Below are positions 53,836-61,546 of a stretch of 64,000 nt of DNA, piece after piece. The position numbers were made by a program, and so were the translations under genes. This stretch comes from Siculibacillus lacustris (lineage in GTDB: Bacteria; Pseudomonadota; Alphaproteobacteria; Rhizobiales; Ancalomicrobiaceae). Within the stretch, counting starts at the first letter, position 1; each line of letters opens with the position of its first letter. The notes below the pieces were generated by a model, which ran no database searches, was not told where the DNA came from, and saw only the letters and a list, made by a program, of their open reading frames with translations. Location: positions 62,001-126,000 of the forward strand of contig NZ_SJFN01000004.1 of the NCBI RefSeq assembly GCF_004328075.1, written 5' to 3'.

Positions 53836-55345
53836 ACCGGGACTGTTGAAGTTCGTCGACCGGCGGTTCCTCGGTTACAACGTCCTGATGGCTCTGGTGG
53901 CGGCGGCGATCCTTCTGACGATCGCCGTCGGCTCCTTCGTGTTCGGGGAGCGGACGCAGGAGCAATCGGCCGAAGCCCTGCGCGCCGCGGCGACCGATCG
54001 CGCCGCGCTCGCCGTGTTGGCCAGTCTGGTCGATGCCGAGACCGGGCAACGCGGCTGGTTGCTGACCGGCGACGACGATTATCTCAAGCCCTACACCGAT
54101 GCGCGGACACACTTTCCCGGGCAGCTCGAGCAGTTCCGCCTCCAGGTCGAACGGCTGTCGAACGACGTGACGATTCCCGATCCGGCGCGGCTCGAGGACG
54201 TGGCGCGACGCAAGTTCGACGAACTGGCCCAGACCCTCGCGCTGGCGCGCACCGGCGATCGCGACGGCGCCTTCGCGCTGGTGCGCAGCGATGTCGGCAT
54301 CACCTTGATGGACGAGGCACGGGCCTATGTCGCACAGGTTCTGGCGCTCACCGACGGTCTGCGGCTGCGGCGCATCGAGCAGATGCGGGCGAGCGCCCGA
54401 CTGCTGACGGTGCTGACCAGCCTCGGGGTGGTGACCATCCTGGTGCTGTCGGTCCTGGCGATCCTGCTGATCACCCACCACACCCGCGAATTGGAGGTTG
54501 CCCGCCGCGATCTGGCGCGCTCCAACGAGGCGCTCGAGCACCGGGTGCGCGATCGCACCCGCGAGTTGTTGGGGGTTAATGCCGAGGTCCAACGCTACGC
54601 CTATATCGTCAGCCACGACCTCAGGGCGCCCCTGGTCAACATCATGGGCTTCACCAGCGAGCTGGAGACGGCGACCTCGCGGTTTTCGACCTTCCTGCAC
54701 CGCGGCGGCTTCGATCGGACCGATCCGATCGTCGCCGACGTCCACGAGGCGGTGGACGTCGACATCCCCGAGGCGCTCGGTTTCATCCGCACCTCGACCA
54801 CCCGCATGGATGCGCTGATCAACGAAATCCTCAAGCTGTCGCGGCTCGGGCGGGTGCCGCTGGTGCCCGAGGCGATCGTCATGGAGACGCTGCTGCGCGA
54901 CTGCATCGCCACCGTTCAGCATCGGCTCGATGCCGGCGGAGCGACGGCGATGGTGATCTCGCCCTTGCCGCGGATCGTCTCCGACGCCAACTCCCTGAAT
55001 CAGATCTTCACGAATCTTCTGGACAATGCCGCGAAATATTTCGACCCTGCACGACCGGGACGCATCGTCATCCGCGGCCGGACCGAGGGGGCGAACGCGA
55101 TCTTCTCGGTCGAGGACAACGGGCGCGGCATCGCCGCGGGCGACCACGAGAGGATCTTCGAACTGTTCCGACGCTCCGGCGCCCAGGATCGCCCCGGAGA
55201 GGGCATCGGGCTCGCCCATGTGCGTTCGCTGGTGCGGCGCCTCGGCGGCGACATCGGCGTCGTCTCCGACGGGAGCACCGGAACGATCTTCCGCCTGATC
55301 CTGCCGATCGATCTGCGTCCCCGCCTGAAGAAAGACACTGCGTGA
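53819..55345 (+). CDS. CHASE3 membrane histidine kinase
   Basis: A 508-aa sensor kinase with a first helix (about 21-43), an extracytoplasmic CHASE3 domain (LVDAETGQRGWLLTGDDDYL), a second helix (about 196-219), a coiled coil, HisKA with His266 in AYIVSHDLRAPLVNIMGF, and HATPase_c (FTNLLDNAAKYF, VEDNGRGIA). The start is taken as GTG 53819, preceded by GGAG; a longer version from 53756 would read further into the upstream gene. TGATG overlap couples it to the receiver gene. Confidence 0.88.
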   Translation: MSQANEPGLLKFVDRRFLGYNVLMALVAAAILLTIAVGSFVFGERTQEQSAEALRAAATDRAALAVLASLVDAETGQRGWLLTGDDDYLKPYTDARTHFPGQLEQFRLQVERLSNDVTIPDPARLEDVARRKFDELAQTLALARTGDRDGAFALVRSDVGITLMDEARAYVAQVLALTDGLRLRRIEQMRASARLLTVLTSLGVVTILVLSVLAILLITHHTRELEVARRDLARSNEALEHRVRDRTRELLGVNAEVQRYAYIVSHDLRAPLVNIMGFTSELETATSRFSTFLHRGGFDRTDPIVADVHEAVDVDIPEALGFIRTSTTRMDALINEILKLSRLGRVPLVPEAIVMETLLRDCIATVQHRLDAGGATAMVISPLPRIVSDANSLNQIFTNLLDNAAKYFDPARPGRIVIRGRTEGANAIFSVEDNGRGIAAGDHERIFELFRRSGAQDRPGEGIGLAHVRSLVRRLGGDIGVVSDGSTGTIFRLILPIDLRPRLKKDTA

Positions 55346-55788
55346 TGCCTCAACCGCGAACCGTGACCATCGTGATGATCGAAGACGACGAGGGTCACGC
55401 GCGCCTGATCGAAAAGAACATCCGCCGCGCCGGGGTGACCAACGAGATCCTGGGATTTCGCGACGGAACCACGGCGCTCGCCCGTCTGCTCGGACCTGAC
55501 GGCAGCGGCGTGCTCCCCCTCGGCCATGCCTGGCTGGTGCTGCTCGACCTCAATCTGCCGGACATGACCGGCATCGACATTCTCGCGCGGCTGAAGAGCA
55601 ACGAGCACACCCGGCGATCGCCGGTGATCGTGCTGACCACCACCGACGACCAGCGCGAGATTCAGCGCTGCTACGACCTCGGAGCCAACGTCTACATCAC
55701 CAAGCCTTTGAACTACGAGAGCTTCGCCAATGCGATCCGCCAACTGGGGCTGTTCCTGTCGGTGATGCAGGTGCCGGAGGCCGATTGA
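55345..55788 (+). CDS. Rcp1-like single-domain response regulator
   Basis: A 147-aa receiver with acidic residues in IVMIEDDEGHARLI, phospho-acceptor Asp68 in VLLDLNLPDMTGIDIL, and Lys in NVYITKPLNY. No output domain. It is placed between two kinases and overlaps both neighbours, which points to a phosphorelay: kinase 53819, this receiver, then kinase 55785. Confidence 0.9.
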   Translation: MPQPRTVTIVMIEDDEGHARLIEKNIRRAGVTNEILGFRDGTTALARLLGPDGSGVLPLGHAWLVLLDLNLPDMTGIDILARLKSNEHTRRSPVIVLTTTDDQREIQRCYDLGANVYITKPLNYESFANAIRQLGLFLSVMQVPEAD

Positions 55789-56846
55789 TCGTGCCCTATG
55801 GAACCGACGTGCGCGGCCCGATCCGCGTCCTCTACATCGACGACGATCCGGGCCTCGGGGTGCTGGTCCAGAAGGCCTTCGCCCGGCGTGGGCATTCCGT
55901 GGTCCACGTCACCGACGGCGCGGCGGGTTTCGCGCGTCTGGCGGCCGGCGACATCGACGTCATCGCGCTCGATCATTCGCTGCCCGGCGAGACCGGCCTC
56001 GACGTTTTGGCGCGGCTCGGCCCGCGCAGCGAGCGGCCGCCGGTGGTCTACGTCACCGGTTCGGCCGACGCGCGCATCGCCGTCCAGGCGATCAAGGCCG
56101 GGGCCGACGAATACGTCATCAAGGACGTGTCCGGGGAATTCTACGAGCTGCTGATCGCCGGGGTCGAGCACGTGCTGGAGCGCTGGCGGCTGCGCCGTCA
56201 GAAGGCGGAGGACGAGAAGGCGGTGCGGCACGCCCGCGACCGCGCCGAGATGCTGCTGCAGGAGGTCAATCACCGCATCGCCAACAGCCTCGGGCTGGTG
56301 GCGGCGATGGTGCGGATGCAGGCGACGGTGTTGTCCGATCCGGCGGCGGTGCAGGCCCTGCAGGAGACCCAGGCGCGGATCACCGCGATCGCCGGTGTCC
56401 ATCGCCGCCTCTACACCTCCGATCGCATCGGCTTGGTCGAGATCGACGACTATCTCGGCCATCTGTGCGGCGAGCTGCAGGATTCGCTGGCCGACGACGA
56501 CCACCCCTACGAGGTGGTGCTCGAAGCCGAGCGAATCGAAGTCTCGACCGACAAGGCGGTGTCGCTCGGGGTGATCATCGGCGAGCTGGTCACCAACGCC
56601 TTCAAATATGCCTACCAGAAGGGACGTCTGGGCACGATCCGGGTCGTCGTCGCGACACGCGAAGACGGTATCGTGCGCCTGACCGTCGAGGACGACGGCG
56701 CCGGCTACGATCCGAGCGGGCCGGTGCGCGGCACCGGGCTCGGCTCGAAGATCCTGGCGGCGATGGCAACCAATCTGGCGGCGGTGGTGACGCAGGACCG
56801 CGAGGCCCCCGGCACGCGCATCCAGGTCGATTTTCCGTTGAAGTGA
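55785..56846 (+). CDS. Receiver-HWE/HisKA_2 hybrid kinase
   Basis: A 353-aa protein with an N-terminal receiver (phospho-acceptor Asp63 in IDVIALDHSLPGETGLDVL), a coiled linker and a HisKA_2/HWE-type kinase core (His163 in LLQEVNHRIANSLGLVAAMV, N-box GELVTNAFKYAY). Start is TTG 55785, overlapping the previous stop, or GTG 55791; GGAGG at 55776-55780 could serve either. Receiver-first kinases of this kind often pass signals to PhyR-like proteins; inference here. Confidence 0.87.
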   Translation: MIVPYGTDVRGPIRVLYIDDDPGLGVLVQKAFARRGHSVVHVTDGAAGFARLAAGDIDVIALDHSLPGETGLDVLARLGPRSERPPVVYVTGSADARIAVQAIKAGADEYVIKDVSGEFYELLIAGVEHVLERWRLRRQKAEDEKAVRHARDRAEMLLQEVNHRIANSLGLVAAMVRMQATVLSDPAAVQALQETQARITAIAGVHRRLYTSDRIGLVEIDDYLGHLCGELQDSLADDDHPYEVVLEAERIEVSTDKAVSLGVIIGELVTNAFKYAYQKGRLGTIRVVVATREDGIVRLTVEDDGAGYDPSGPVRGTGLGSKILAAMATNLAAVVTQDREAPGTRIQVDFPLK

Positions 56847-56982
56847 CCGAGCGACCGGCGGGTTTGAAGTCAGGGGGGCGGGCGTCTCACCCGCCGATCG
56901 CTCTCGGCCGCCGCCTCGGCTCCGATCCAGGGGGGATGGAGGGAAGTCGGGATGCGGCCATTTCGGTGGTCTGCGGACGGTG

Positions 56983-57210
56983 TCAGCGCACGTCGATGCG
57001 GGCGCTCGGCGGTCCGCCACGTTCGGTCTTGAACACGATGGTGCAGGCCTGCGGCGGGCAGATCGCGTCGGCGTCGTCGACGACGGCGATCGGCGGCAGC
57101 AGTTGGGCGACGACCGTCGGGCGCTGCGGCTCGGCGGCGAAGGCGTAGGCCGAGAGTCCGACGACGATCGCCATCGACACTCCGCTCACCAGTTTTCCCT
57201 GCGTCTTCAT
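56983..57210 (-). CDS. Small secreted protein
   Basis: A 75-aa exported protein: signal peptide (KLVSGVSMAIVVGLSAYAFA), then a short domain with two Cys (ICPPQACTIVFKTERGG) that may form a disulfide. No family recognised. A GGAGG-like site precedes the ATG at 57210. It converges with the kinase operon. No EcfG-type promoter was found. Confidence 0.65.
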   Translation of the reverse strand: MKTQGKLVSGVSMAIVVGLSAYAFAAEPQRPTVVAQLLPPIAVVDDADAICPPQACTIVFKTERGGPPSARIDVR

Positions 57211-57354
57211 TCGGCACCTCCCTCGAGGCGGGCGGGCCGCGACATCTGTCCGGCCACATCGGAACAACGCGGGAAGGTGTGGAAAAGTTTCGGGTGTTCC
57301 GACGTATTCGTTAATTTTTCGTTGACGCCCGAGATCGCGACGACGCTGCGGCGC

Positions 57355-57747
57355 TCAGCGCCGTCGCGCCGCGAGAAAGGCCGCCGCGGCGATCGCCACC
57401 ACCGCGGTGACGCCGACGTGGCGCAGGGCCAGCGACACAGCCGGCGGGGCCAGCGTCGCGAAGGCGCTGGCGCGCACCGCGGTGCCGACGGCGGTCCGGG
57501 CGCGGTTCATCGCCGCCGCGGTGAGCGCCGCGACGACGATCGCGGCGACCGCACCGATTCCGGCGACCACGAGCGCCGCCTGGACCGGGCCGAAGCGGTC
57601 GATCAGCGACGCATGCAGCGCCAGGGCGAGGAACACCGTGGTGACGGTGACCAGCACCCCGACGAACGCCGCACCGGCGGCGATCAGGCCCGCCCGACGG
57701 CGGAGATCACCGCCGTCGAGCCCGATCAACCGAGAGACGAGACTCAT
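57355..57747 (-). CDS. Phage-holin-superfamily/YqjE-like membrane protein
   Basis: A 130-aa membrane protein with three to four hydrophobic helices and an Arg-rich end. The pattern (SRLIGLDGGDLRRRAGLIAA start, paired helices) resembles the YqjE/holin-superfamily proteins that accompany DUF883 proteins. It overlaps the DUF883 gene as ATGA. Likely a stress envelope protein, not a phage gene. Confidence 0.7.
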   Translation of the reverse strand: MSLVSRLIGLDGGDLRRRAGLIAAGAAFVGVLVTVTTVFLALALHASLIDRFGPVQAALVVAGIGAVAAIVVAALTAAAMNRARTAVGTAVRASAFATLAPPAVSLALRHVGVTAVVAIAAAAFLAARRR

Positions 57748-58268
57748 CGACGCGCGTCCGAACGCGTCATCCAGCCGAGCAGCAGGCCGGCACCGGCGGC
57801 GATCGCCAGGGCGGCGACCGGGTTGCGGGCGACCGAACGGCCGATCGCGTCGATGCCGTTCTCGGTCAGGGCGCGGGCGTCGCCGGCGACCGCACCGATG
57901 CCGTCGATGGTGGCGGTACCGGCGGCCCGGGCCGCGGCGACGGCTTCGTCGCTCTTGACGCCGGCCTGGGCGGCGAAGGCGTCGGCGGCCTGACGGATCG
58001 CCTCGACGGCCTGACGAGCGAGAGCGGCGACGTCGTCACCGACGGCGGCGGTGTCGGACTGGAGGCGCGAGGTATCGAGGCGTTCGGGGCGGGCCATGGA
58101 GGCGATCCTTCCGTTGATGGCGTTGGCGGCAGAGGCTTCGGCCCGGCGGACGGACCGTTCGGCGCTGGACTCGACGGCCGGTTCGTCGGTATCGGCGACG
58201 ATCGGCAGGTCGGTCGGGTGCTCGCCCTTCGGCGAGGACGTGTCGTGGTGGTCGTCGGCTTTCGCCAT
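57744..58268 (-). CDS. DUF883/ElaB-YqjD-like protein
   Basis: A 174-aa protein with a disordered acidic N-terminus, an Ala-rich amphipathic helical region (about 75-140) and a C-terminal membrane helix ending in the family pattern NPVAALAIAAGAGLLLGWM then TRSDARR. ElaB/YqjD proteins are C-tail-anchored and stress-induced, and YqjD binds ribosomes. An exact EcfG-type promoter lies 86-110 nt upstream. Confidence 0.85.
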   Translation of the reverse strand: MAKADDHHDTSSPKGEHPTDLPIVADTDEPAVESSAERSVRRAEASAANAINGRIASMARPERLDTSRLQSDTAAVGDDVAALARQAVEAIRQAADAFAAQAGVKSDEAVAAARAAGTATIDGIGAVAGDARALTENGIDAIGRSVARNPVAALAIAAGAGLLLGWMTRSDARR

Positions 58269-58353
58269 GGGACTCCCTTTCGCTGTTCGGTGGGGCCGGG
58301 CGAGGTCTTCGCAAGGGCCGGATGGCGCCGCGCCGGCACCGGTTCGACGGGTC

Positions 58354-58378
58354 AACGCACCGATGGGTGGGAAGTTCC
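58354..58378 (-). promoter_or_regulatory. EcfG-type promoter for the DUF883 operon
   Basis: GGAAC at 58378-58374, 16-nt spacer, CGTT at 58357-58354. Confidence 0.8.
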
Positions 58379-58401
58379 CGTGCGACGACGCGGGAGGCGA
58401 G

Positions 58402-58426
58402 GGAACCTTCGGCGCCGCCGCGCGTA
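58402..58426 (+). promoter_or_regulatory. EcfG-type promoter (one mismatch) for the AI-2E gene
   Basis: GGAAC at 58402-58406, 16-nt spacer, CGTA at 58423-58426 (consensus CGTT), 34 nt before the ATG at 58461. Confidence 0.6.
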
Positions 58427-58460
58427 GCCCTGGGCGCTCGCGTCCCCAGGAGAAGCCAGA

Positions 58461-59582
58461 ATGAATCGTCCCGTTTCCGATCCCGCCGTCGTCGCCCGAG
58501 CGGGCCTGCCGGATCCGACCCTCCTGCCGCCGCCGTCGCCGGCCGCGTCGTCGCTCCTCGACCCGACCCGCAGCCTCGCCGAATGGGCGGTGATCGGCCT
58601 GTTCGTGATCGCCGCCTTCGCGGTGATGCGCTCCACCGCCGGCCTGCTGGTGCCGATGGTGGCGGCGGTGGTGGTCGGCAGCGTACTGGCGCGGATCGGC
58701 GACCGGGCGGCCCGCCTCGGCATCGCGCCGCTGGTGGCCGGGCTCGGCCTGGTCGGGATGACCGGGCTCGGCGGCTTCCTGCTGGTCGACGCCCTGCTCG
58801 AACCCTTCGCGGCGATGGTCGCCCGCGCGCCGCAGATGCTGGCGTCGCTGACCGAGGCGGCGGCGCCGCTGATGGCGCCCCTGTCGTCGCTGAAGAAGGC
58901 CTTGATGCACGTCGCCGGCGATCAGGCCGCGGCGCCGGTGGCGATGGGCAGCGAAATGAGTTGGCTCGGCGACTTCGTCTCGGGACTGACGCCGGCGCTG
59001 GGCGAGTTCTTCGTGTTCTTCGCGACGCTCGCCTTCTTCGTCGCCGGCCGGGTGGCGCTGCGGCGGCGGATGATCCTGGTGTGGACCGAGCGCGAGCGTC
59101 GTCTGGCGGCGATCCGCATCCTCAACGCCATCGAGGAAGCGCTGGCGCTCTATTTCGCCACCACCGCGACGATCTATGCCGGGGTCGGCGTGGCGACCGC
59201 GGTGATCGCTGCGGCGAGCGGTCTGGCCAATCCGATCCTGTGGGGCATGCTGGCCTTCACCGCCAGCTTCATTCCCTATCTCGGGGCCGGCCTGATCGCC
59301 CTGGCCCTGGCGGCGGGCGGGCTGGTCGGCCATCCCGGCTCGGTCTGGGCGATGGTCCCGGCCGGGGCCTTCCTGATCGTCCACCTGGTCAGCGAGAACG
59401 CGGTGATCCCGGCCTTCCTCGGCCGGCGCCTGGAGATCAACCCCTTCGTGGTGTTCGTGGCGATCGTGTTCTGGAGCTGGATGTGGGGACCGGTCGGGGC
59501 GATGCTGGCGGTGCCGCTGCTCCTGGTCGCCGACACCATCCACGACGAGCTGCGCCCCAGCCGCGGCGCGCTGCCGGCGTGA
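58461..59582 (+). CDS. AI-2E family transporter
   Basis: A 373-aa membrane protein of the AI-2E (UPF0118/YdiK) family with seven to eight helices. The C-terminal family signature is present (FIPYLGAGLIALALAAGG and AVPLLLVADTIHDEL). Family members export small molecules or act as Na+/H+ antiporters; the autoinducer label is historical. A strong terminator follows before ecfG. Confidence 0.9.
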   Translation: MNRPVSDPAVVARAGLPDPTLLPPPSPAASSLLDPTRSLAEWAVIGLFVIAAFAVMRSTAGLLVPMVAAVVVGSVLARIGDRAARLGIAPLVAGLGLVGMTGLGGFLLVDALLEPFAAMVARAPQMLASLTEAAAPLMAPLSSLKKALMHVAGDQAAAPVAMGSEMSWLGDFVSGLTPALGEFFVFFATLAFFVAGRVALRRRMILVWTERERRLAAIRILNAIEEALALYFATTATIYAGVGVATAVIAAASGLANPILWGMLAFTASFIPYLGAGLIALALAAGGLVGHPGSVWAMVPAGAFLIVHLVSENAVIPAFLGRRLEINPFVVFVAIVFWSWMWGPVGAMLAVPLLLVADTIHDELRPSRGALPA

Positions 59583-59592
59583 GGCGAAACGA

Positions 59593-59622
59593 AACCGGCG
59601 GCGGATCGCTCCGCCGCCGGTT
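59593..59622. terminator. Strong hairpin between AI-2E gene and ecfG
   Basis: A perfect 13-bp stem AACCGGCGGCGGA/TCCGCCGCCGGTT with a TCGC loop lies between the converging genes. The AA/TT stem ends suit both directions. Confidence 0.8.
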
Positions 59623-59648
59623 CAGCCGGGATACCGAGGATGAGGGCT

Positions 59649-60209
59649 TCAGGCGACGTCGGCGGGCGACGCGGCGCCGGCGGAGACGACGCCGATCTCC
59701 GGTCCGAAGTCGTCGGCCGAGGTGACCGCCATCTGCTGCATCAGGCGCTGGCGGGCGCGGTTGACCCGGCTCTTGACCGTGCCGATGGCGCAGCCGCAGA
59801 TCTCCGCGGCCTCTTCGTAGGAGAAGCCCGAGGCGCCGATCAGGATCAGCGCTTCGCGCTGGTCGGGCGGCAGGCGGCCGAGGGCCTCGCGGAAGTCGGC
59901 GAGGTCGAGATGGCCGTGCTGGGCCGGCGGCGAGACCATCCGCGCGGCGGCTTCGCCGTCGACGTCCTGGACTTCGCGGCGACGCTTGCGGTGCAGGCTG
60001 TAGAAGGTGTTGCGCATGATGGTGAACATCCAGGCGCGCAGGCTGGTGCCTTCGGTGAACCCGTCGGACGACGCCCAGGCCTTCATCAGGGTCTCCTGGA
60101 CCAGGTCGTCGGCGCGGTCGATGCTGCCCGACAGCGAGATCGCAAAGGCGCGCAACGAGGGAATCTCGGCGAGCAGGGCGTCCTTGAGGCGCGGTGCCGA
60201 CAGATTCAT
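59649..60209 (-). CDS. ecfG: General stress sigma factor EcfG
   Basis: A 186-aa ECF sigma factor with region 2 (RADDLVQETLMKAWASSDGF and LRAWMFTIMRNTFYS) and region 4 (FSYEEAAEICGCAIGTVKSR). Its place directly after nepR, and divergent from phyR, marks it as the GSR sigma factor (EcfG, ECF15-type). It should recognise the GGAAC-N16/17-CGTT sites found across the window. Its ATG overlaps the nepR stop (ATGA). Confidence 0.95.
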   Translation of the reverse strand: MNLSAPRLKDALLAEIPSLRAFAISLSGSIDRADDLVQETLMKAWASSDGFTEGTSLRAWMFTIMRNTFYSLHRKRRREVQDVDGEAAARMVSPPAQHGHLDLADFREALGRLPPDQREALILIGASGFSYEEAAEICGCAIGTVKSRVNRARQRLMQQMAVTSADDFGPEIGVVSAGAASPADVA

Positions 60210-60439
60210 CGCGGGACCTGCGACGGTTCTGACGTCGTGTCGGCCGGAGCCGACGCATCGGTCTCGGCCGCAGACGGCGTCTCGCGGGATTCGAGCTGTT
60301 CGAGCAACGACTTGAAGCGATCGGGGACCGGTTCGGAGACCATCTGGTCATAGAGTTGGCGCAGCTGCCGCCCGATGTGGGCCTGGAGCTTGGGTTCGAG
60401 CGTCGGAGTGGGACGATCGTCGTCGCGGGAGGCATTCAT
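60206..60439 (-). CDS. nepR: Anti-sigma factor NepR
   Basis: A 77-aa anti-sigma factor. The conserved two-helix core is HIGRQLRQLYDQMVSEPVPD with RFKSLLEQLE; the flanks are disordered. In the known mechanism NepR holds EcfG until phosphorylated PhyR captures NepR. The position before ecfG and opposite phyR is canonical. The operon has an exact EcfG-type promoter, so EcfG and NepR are autoregulated together. Confidence 0.95.
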   Translation of the reverse strand: MNASRDDDRPTPTLEPKLQAHIGRQLRQLYDQMVSEPVPDRFKSLLEQLESRETPSAAETDASAPADTTSEPSQVPR

Positions 60440-60526
60440 CTTCGGATCGGCTTTCTACGATGGATCGGAATCTCGAGCCGCGACGAGGGATCTCCGGAGG
60501 TCGGGTGCGGCGTTGGTCGAGACCAG

Positions 60527-60551
60527 AACGCCGGTTCGACGCAGAAGTTCC
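60527..60551 (-). promoter_or_regulatory. EcfG-type promoter for nepR-ecfG
   Basis: GGAAC at 60551-60547, 16-nt spacer, CGTT at 60530-60527 on the minus strand, 88 nt before the nepR ATG. Implies positive autoregulation. Confidence 0.85.
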
Positions 60552-60579
60552 GAGGGGCATGAAAAAAATTCGAAGGCCT

Positions 60580-60604
60580 GGAACCGATCACGACGATCGG
60601 CGTT
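60580..60604 (+). promoter_or_regulatory. EcfG-type promoter for phyR
   Basis: GGAAC at 60580-60584, 16-nt spacer, CGTT at 60601-60604, 62 nt before the phyR ATG and back to back with the nepR promoter. Confidence 0.85.
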
Positions 60605-60665
60605 TACCCCCCGGATCCATACCCCCGACCGTTCCGTACGGGGCTCGAGCGAGGTCGTTTCGAAC

Positions 60666-61466
60666 ATGTCCATCACAGCACTCGTCGCTCCGCAACTGCC
60701 GCTCCTGCGGCGCTACGCCCGCGCCTTGTCGGGAAGTCAGACCAGCGGAGATTCCTATGTTCTGGCGATGTTGGAAGCCCTGGTGGCCGATCCTTCGGTG
60801 CTCGACCGGAGCGTCGAGCCGCGCCTGGCGATCTACAAGTTGTTCTCCCGGATCTGGAATTCGATGCCCCTCAACGGCCGCGCCGAAGCGATCGGCGAGG
60901 TTACTCCGGCCGAGCGCCACATCGAGGCGATCACGCCGCTGCCGCGCCAGGCCTTCCTCCTGACCGCGGTGGAAGGCTTCGATTCCCTGCAGGCCGCCGA
61001 CATTCTGGCGGTGACCCCGGCCGAGGTTTCGATGCTGATCGACGTGGCCGGCCGCGAGATCGGGGCGCAGGTGTCGTCGACGGTTCTGGTGATCGAGGAC
61101 GAGCCGATCATCGCCATGGACCTCGAGGCGCTGGTCGCCGGGCTCGGGCATCGGGTGGTCGGCAATGCCCGCACCCACACCGAAGCGGTGGCGATGGCCA
61201 AGGCGGAACGGCCGGGTCTGGTGCTCGCCGACATCCGCCTCGCCGACGGCAGTTCGGGCCTCGCCGCGGTCAACGAGATCCTCGAGACCTTCGAGGTGCC
61301 GGTGATCTTCATCACCGCCTATCCGGAATCCCTGCTCACCGGCCAGCGCCCCGAGCCGACCTTCCTGATCGCCAAGCCGTTCCGCGAGGACACCGTCAAG
61401 GCGGTGGTCAGTCAGGCGTTGTTCTTCGGCGATTCCGCGACGTTGCGCCAGCGTCGCACGGCATGA
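60666..61466 (+). CDS. phyR: GSR response regulator PhyR
   Basis: A 266-aa anti-anti-sigma response regulator. Residues 1-135 mimic an ECF sigma factor (LVAPQLPLLRRYARALSGSQ; EAITPLPRQAFLLTAVEGF), and residues 138-255 form a receiver with phospho-acceptor Asp189 in VLADIRLADGSSG, Thr217 in FITAYPES and Lys237 in IAKPF. Phosphorylation would free the sigma-like domain to bind NepR. The ATG at 60666 gives MSITALVAPQL. Confidence 0.96.
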   Translation: MSITALVAPQLPLLRRYARALSGSQTSGDSYVLAMLEALVADPSVLDRSVEPRLAIYKLFSRIWNSMPLNGRAEAIGEVTPAERHIEAITPLPRQAFLLTAVEGFDSLQAADILAVTPAEVSMLIDVAGREIGAQVSSTVLVIEDEPIIAMDLEALVAGLGHRVVGNARTHTEAVAMAKAERPGLVLADIRLADGSSGLAAVNEILETFEVPVIFITAYPESLLTGQRPEPTFLIAKPFREDTVKAVVSQALFFGDSATLRQRRTA

Positions 61467-61546
61467 GCGATCGTGCGTCGCCGGTCCTCCCGGTTCGGCA
61501 GGGGCGGCTTCTTCCGCTCGCGCCGGACCGTTCCGGCCATACGTGA

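Noticed and set aside
57355-57747. Prophage remnant suggested by holin-like gene
   Set aside because: It is coupled to a DUF883 stress gene and no other phage gene is near; a YqjE-type host protein is more likely.
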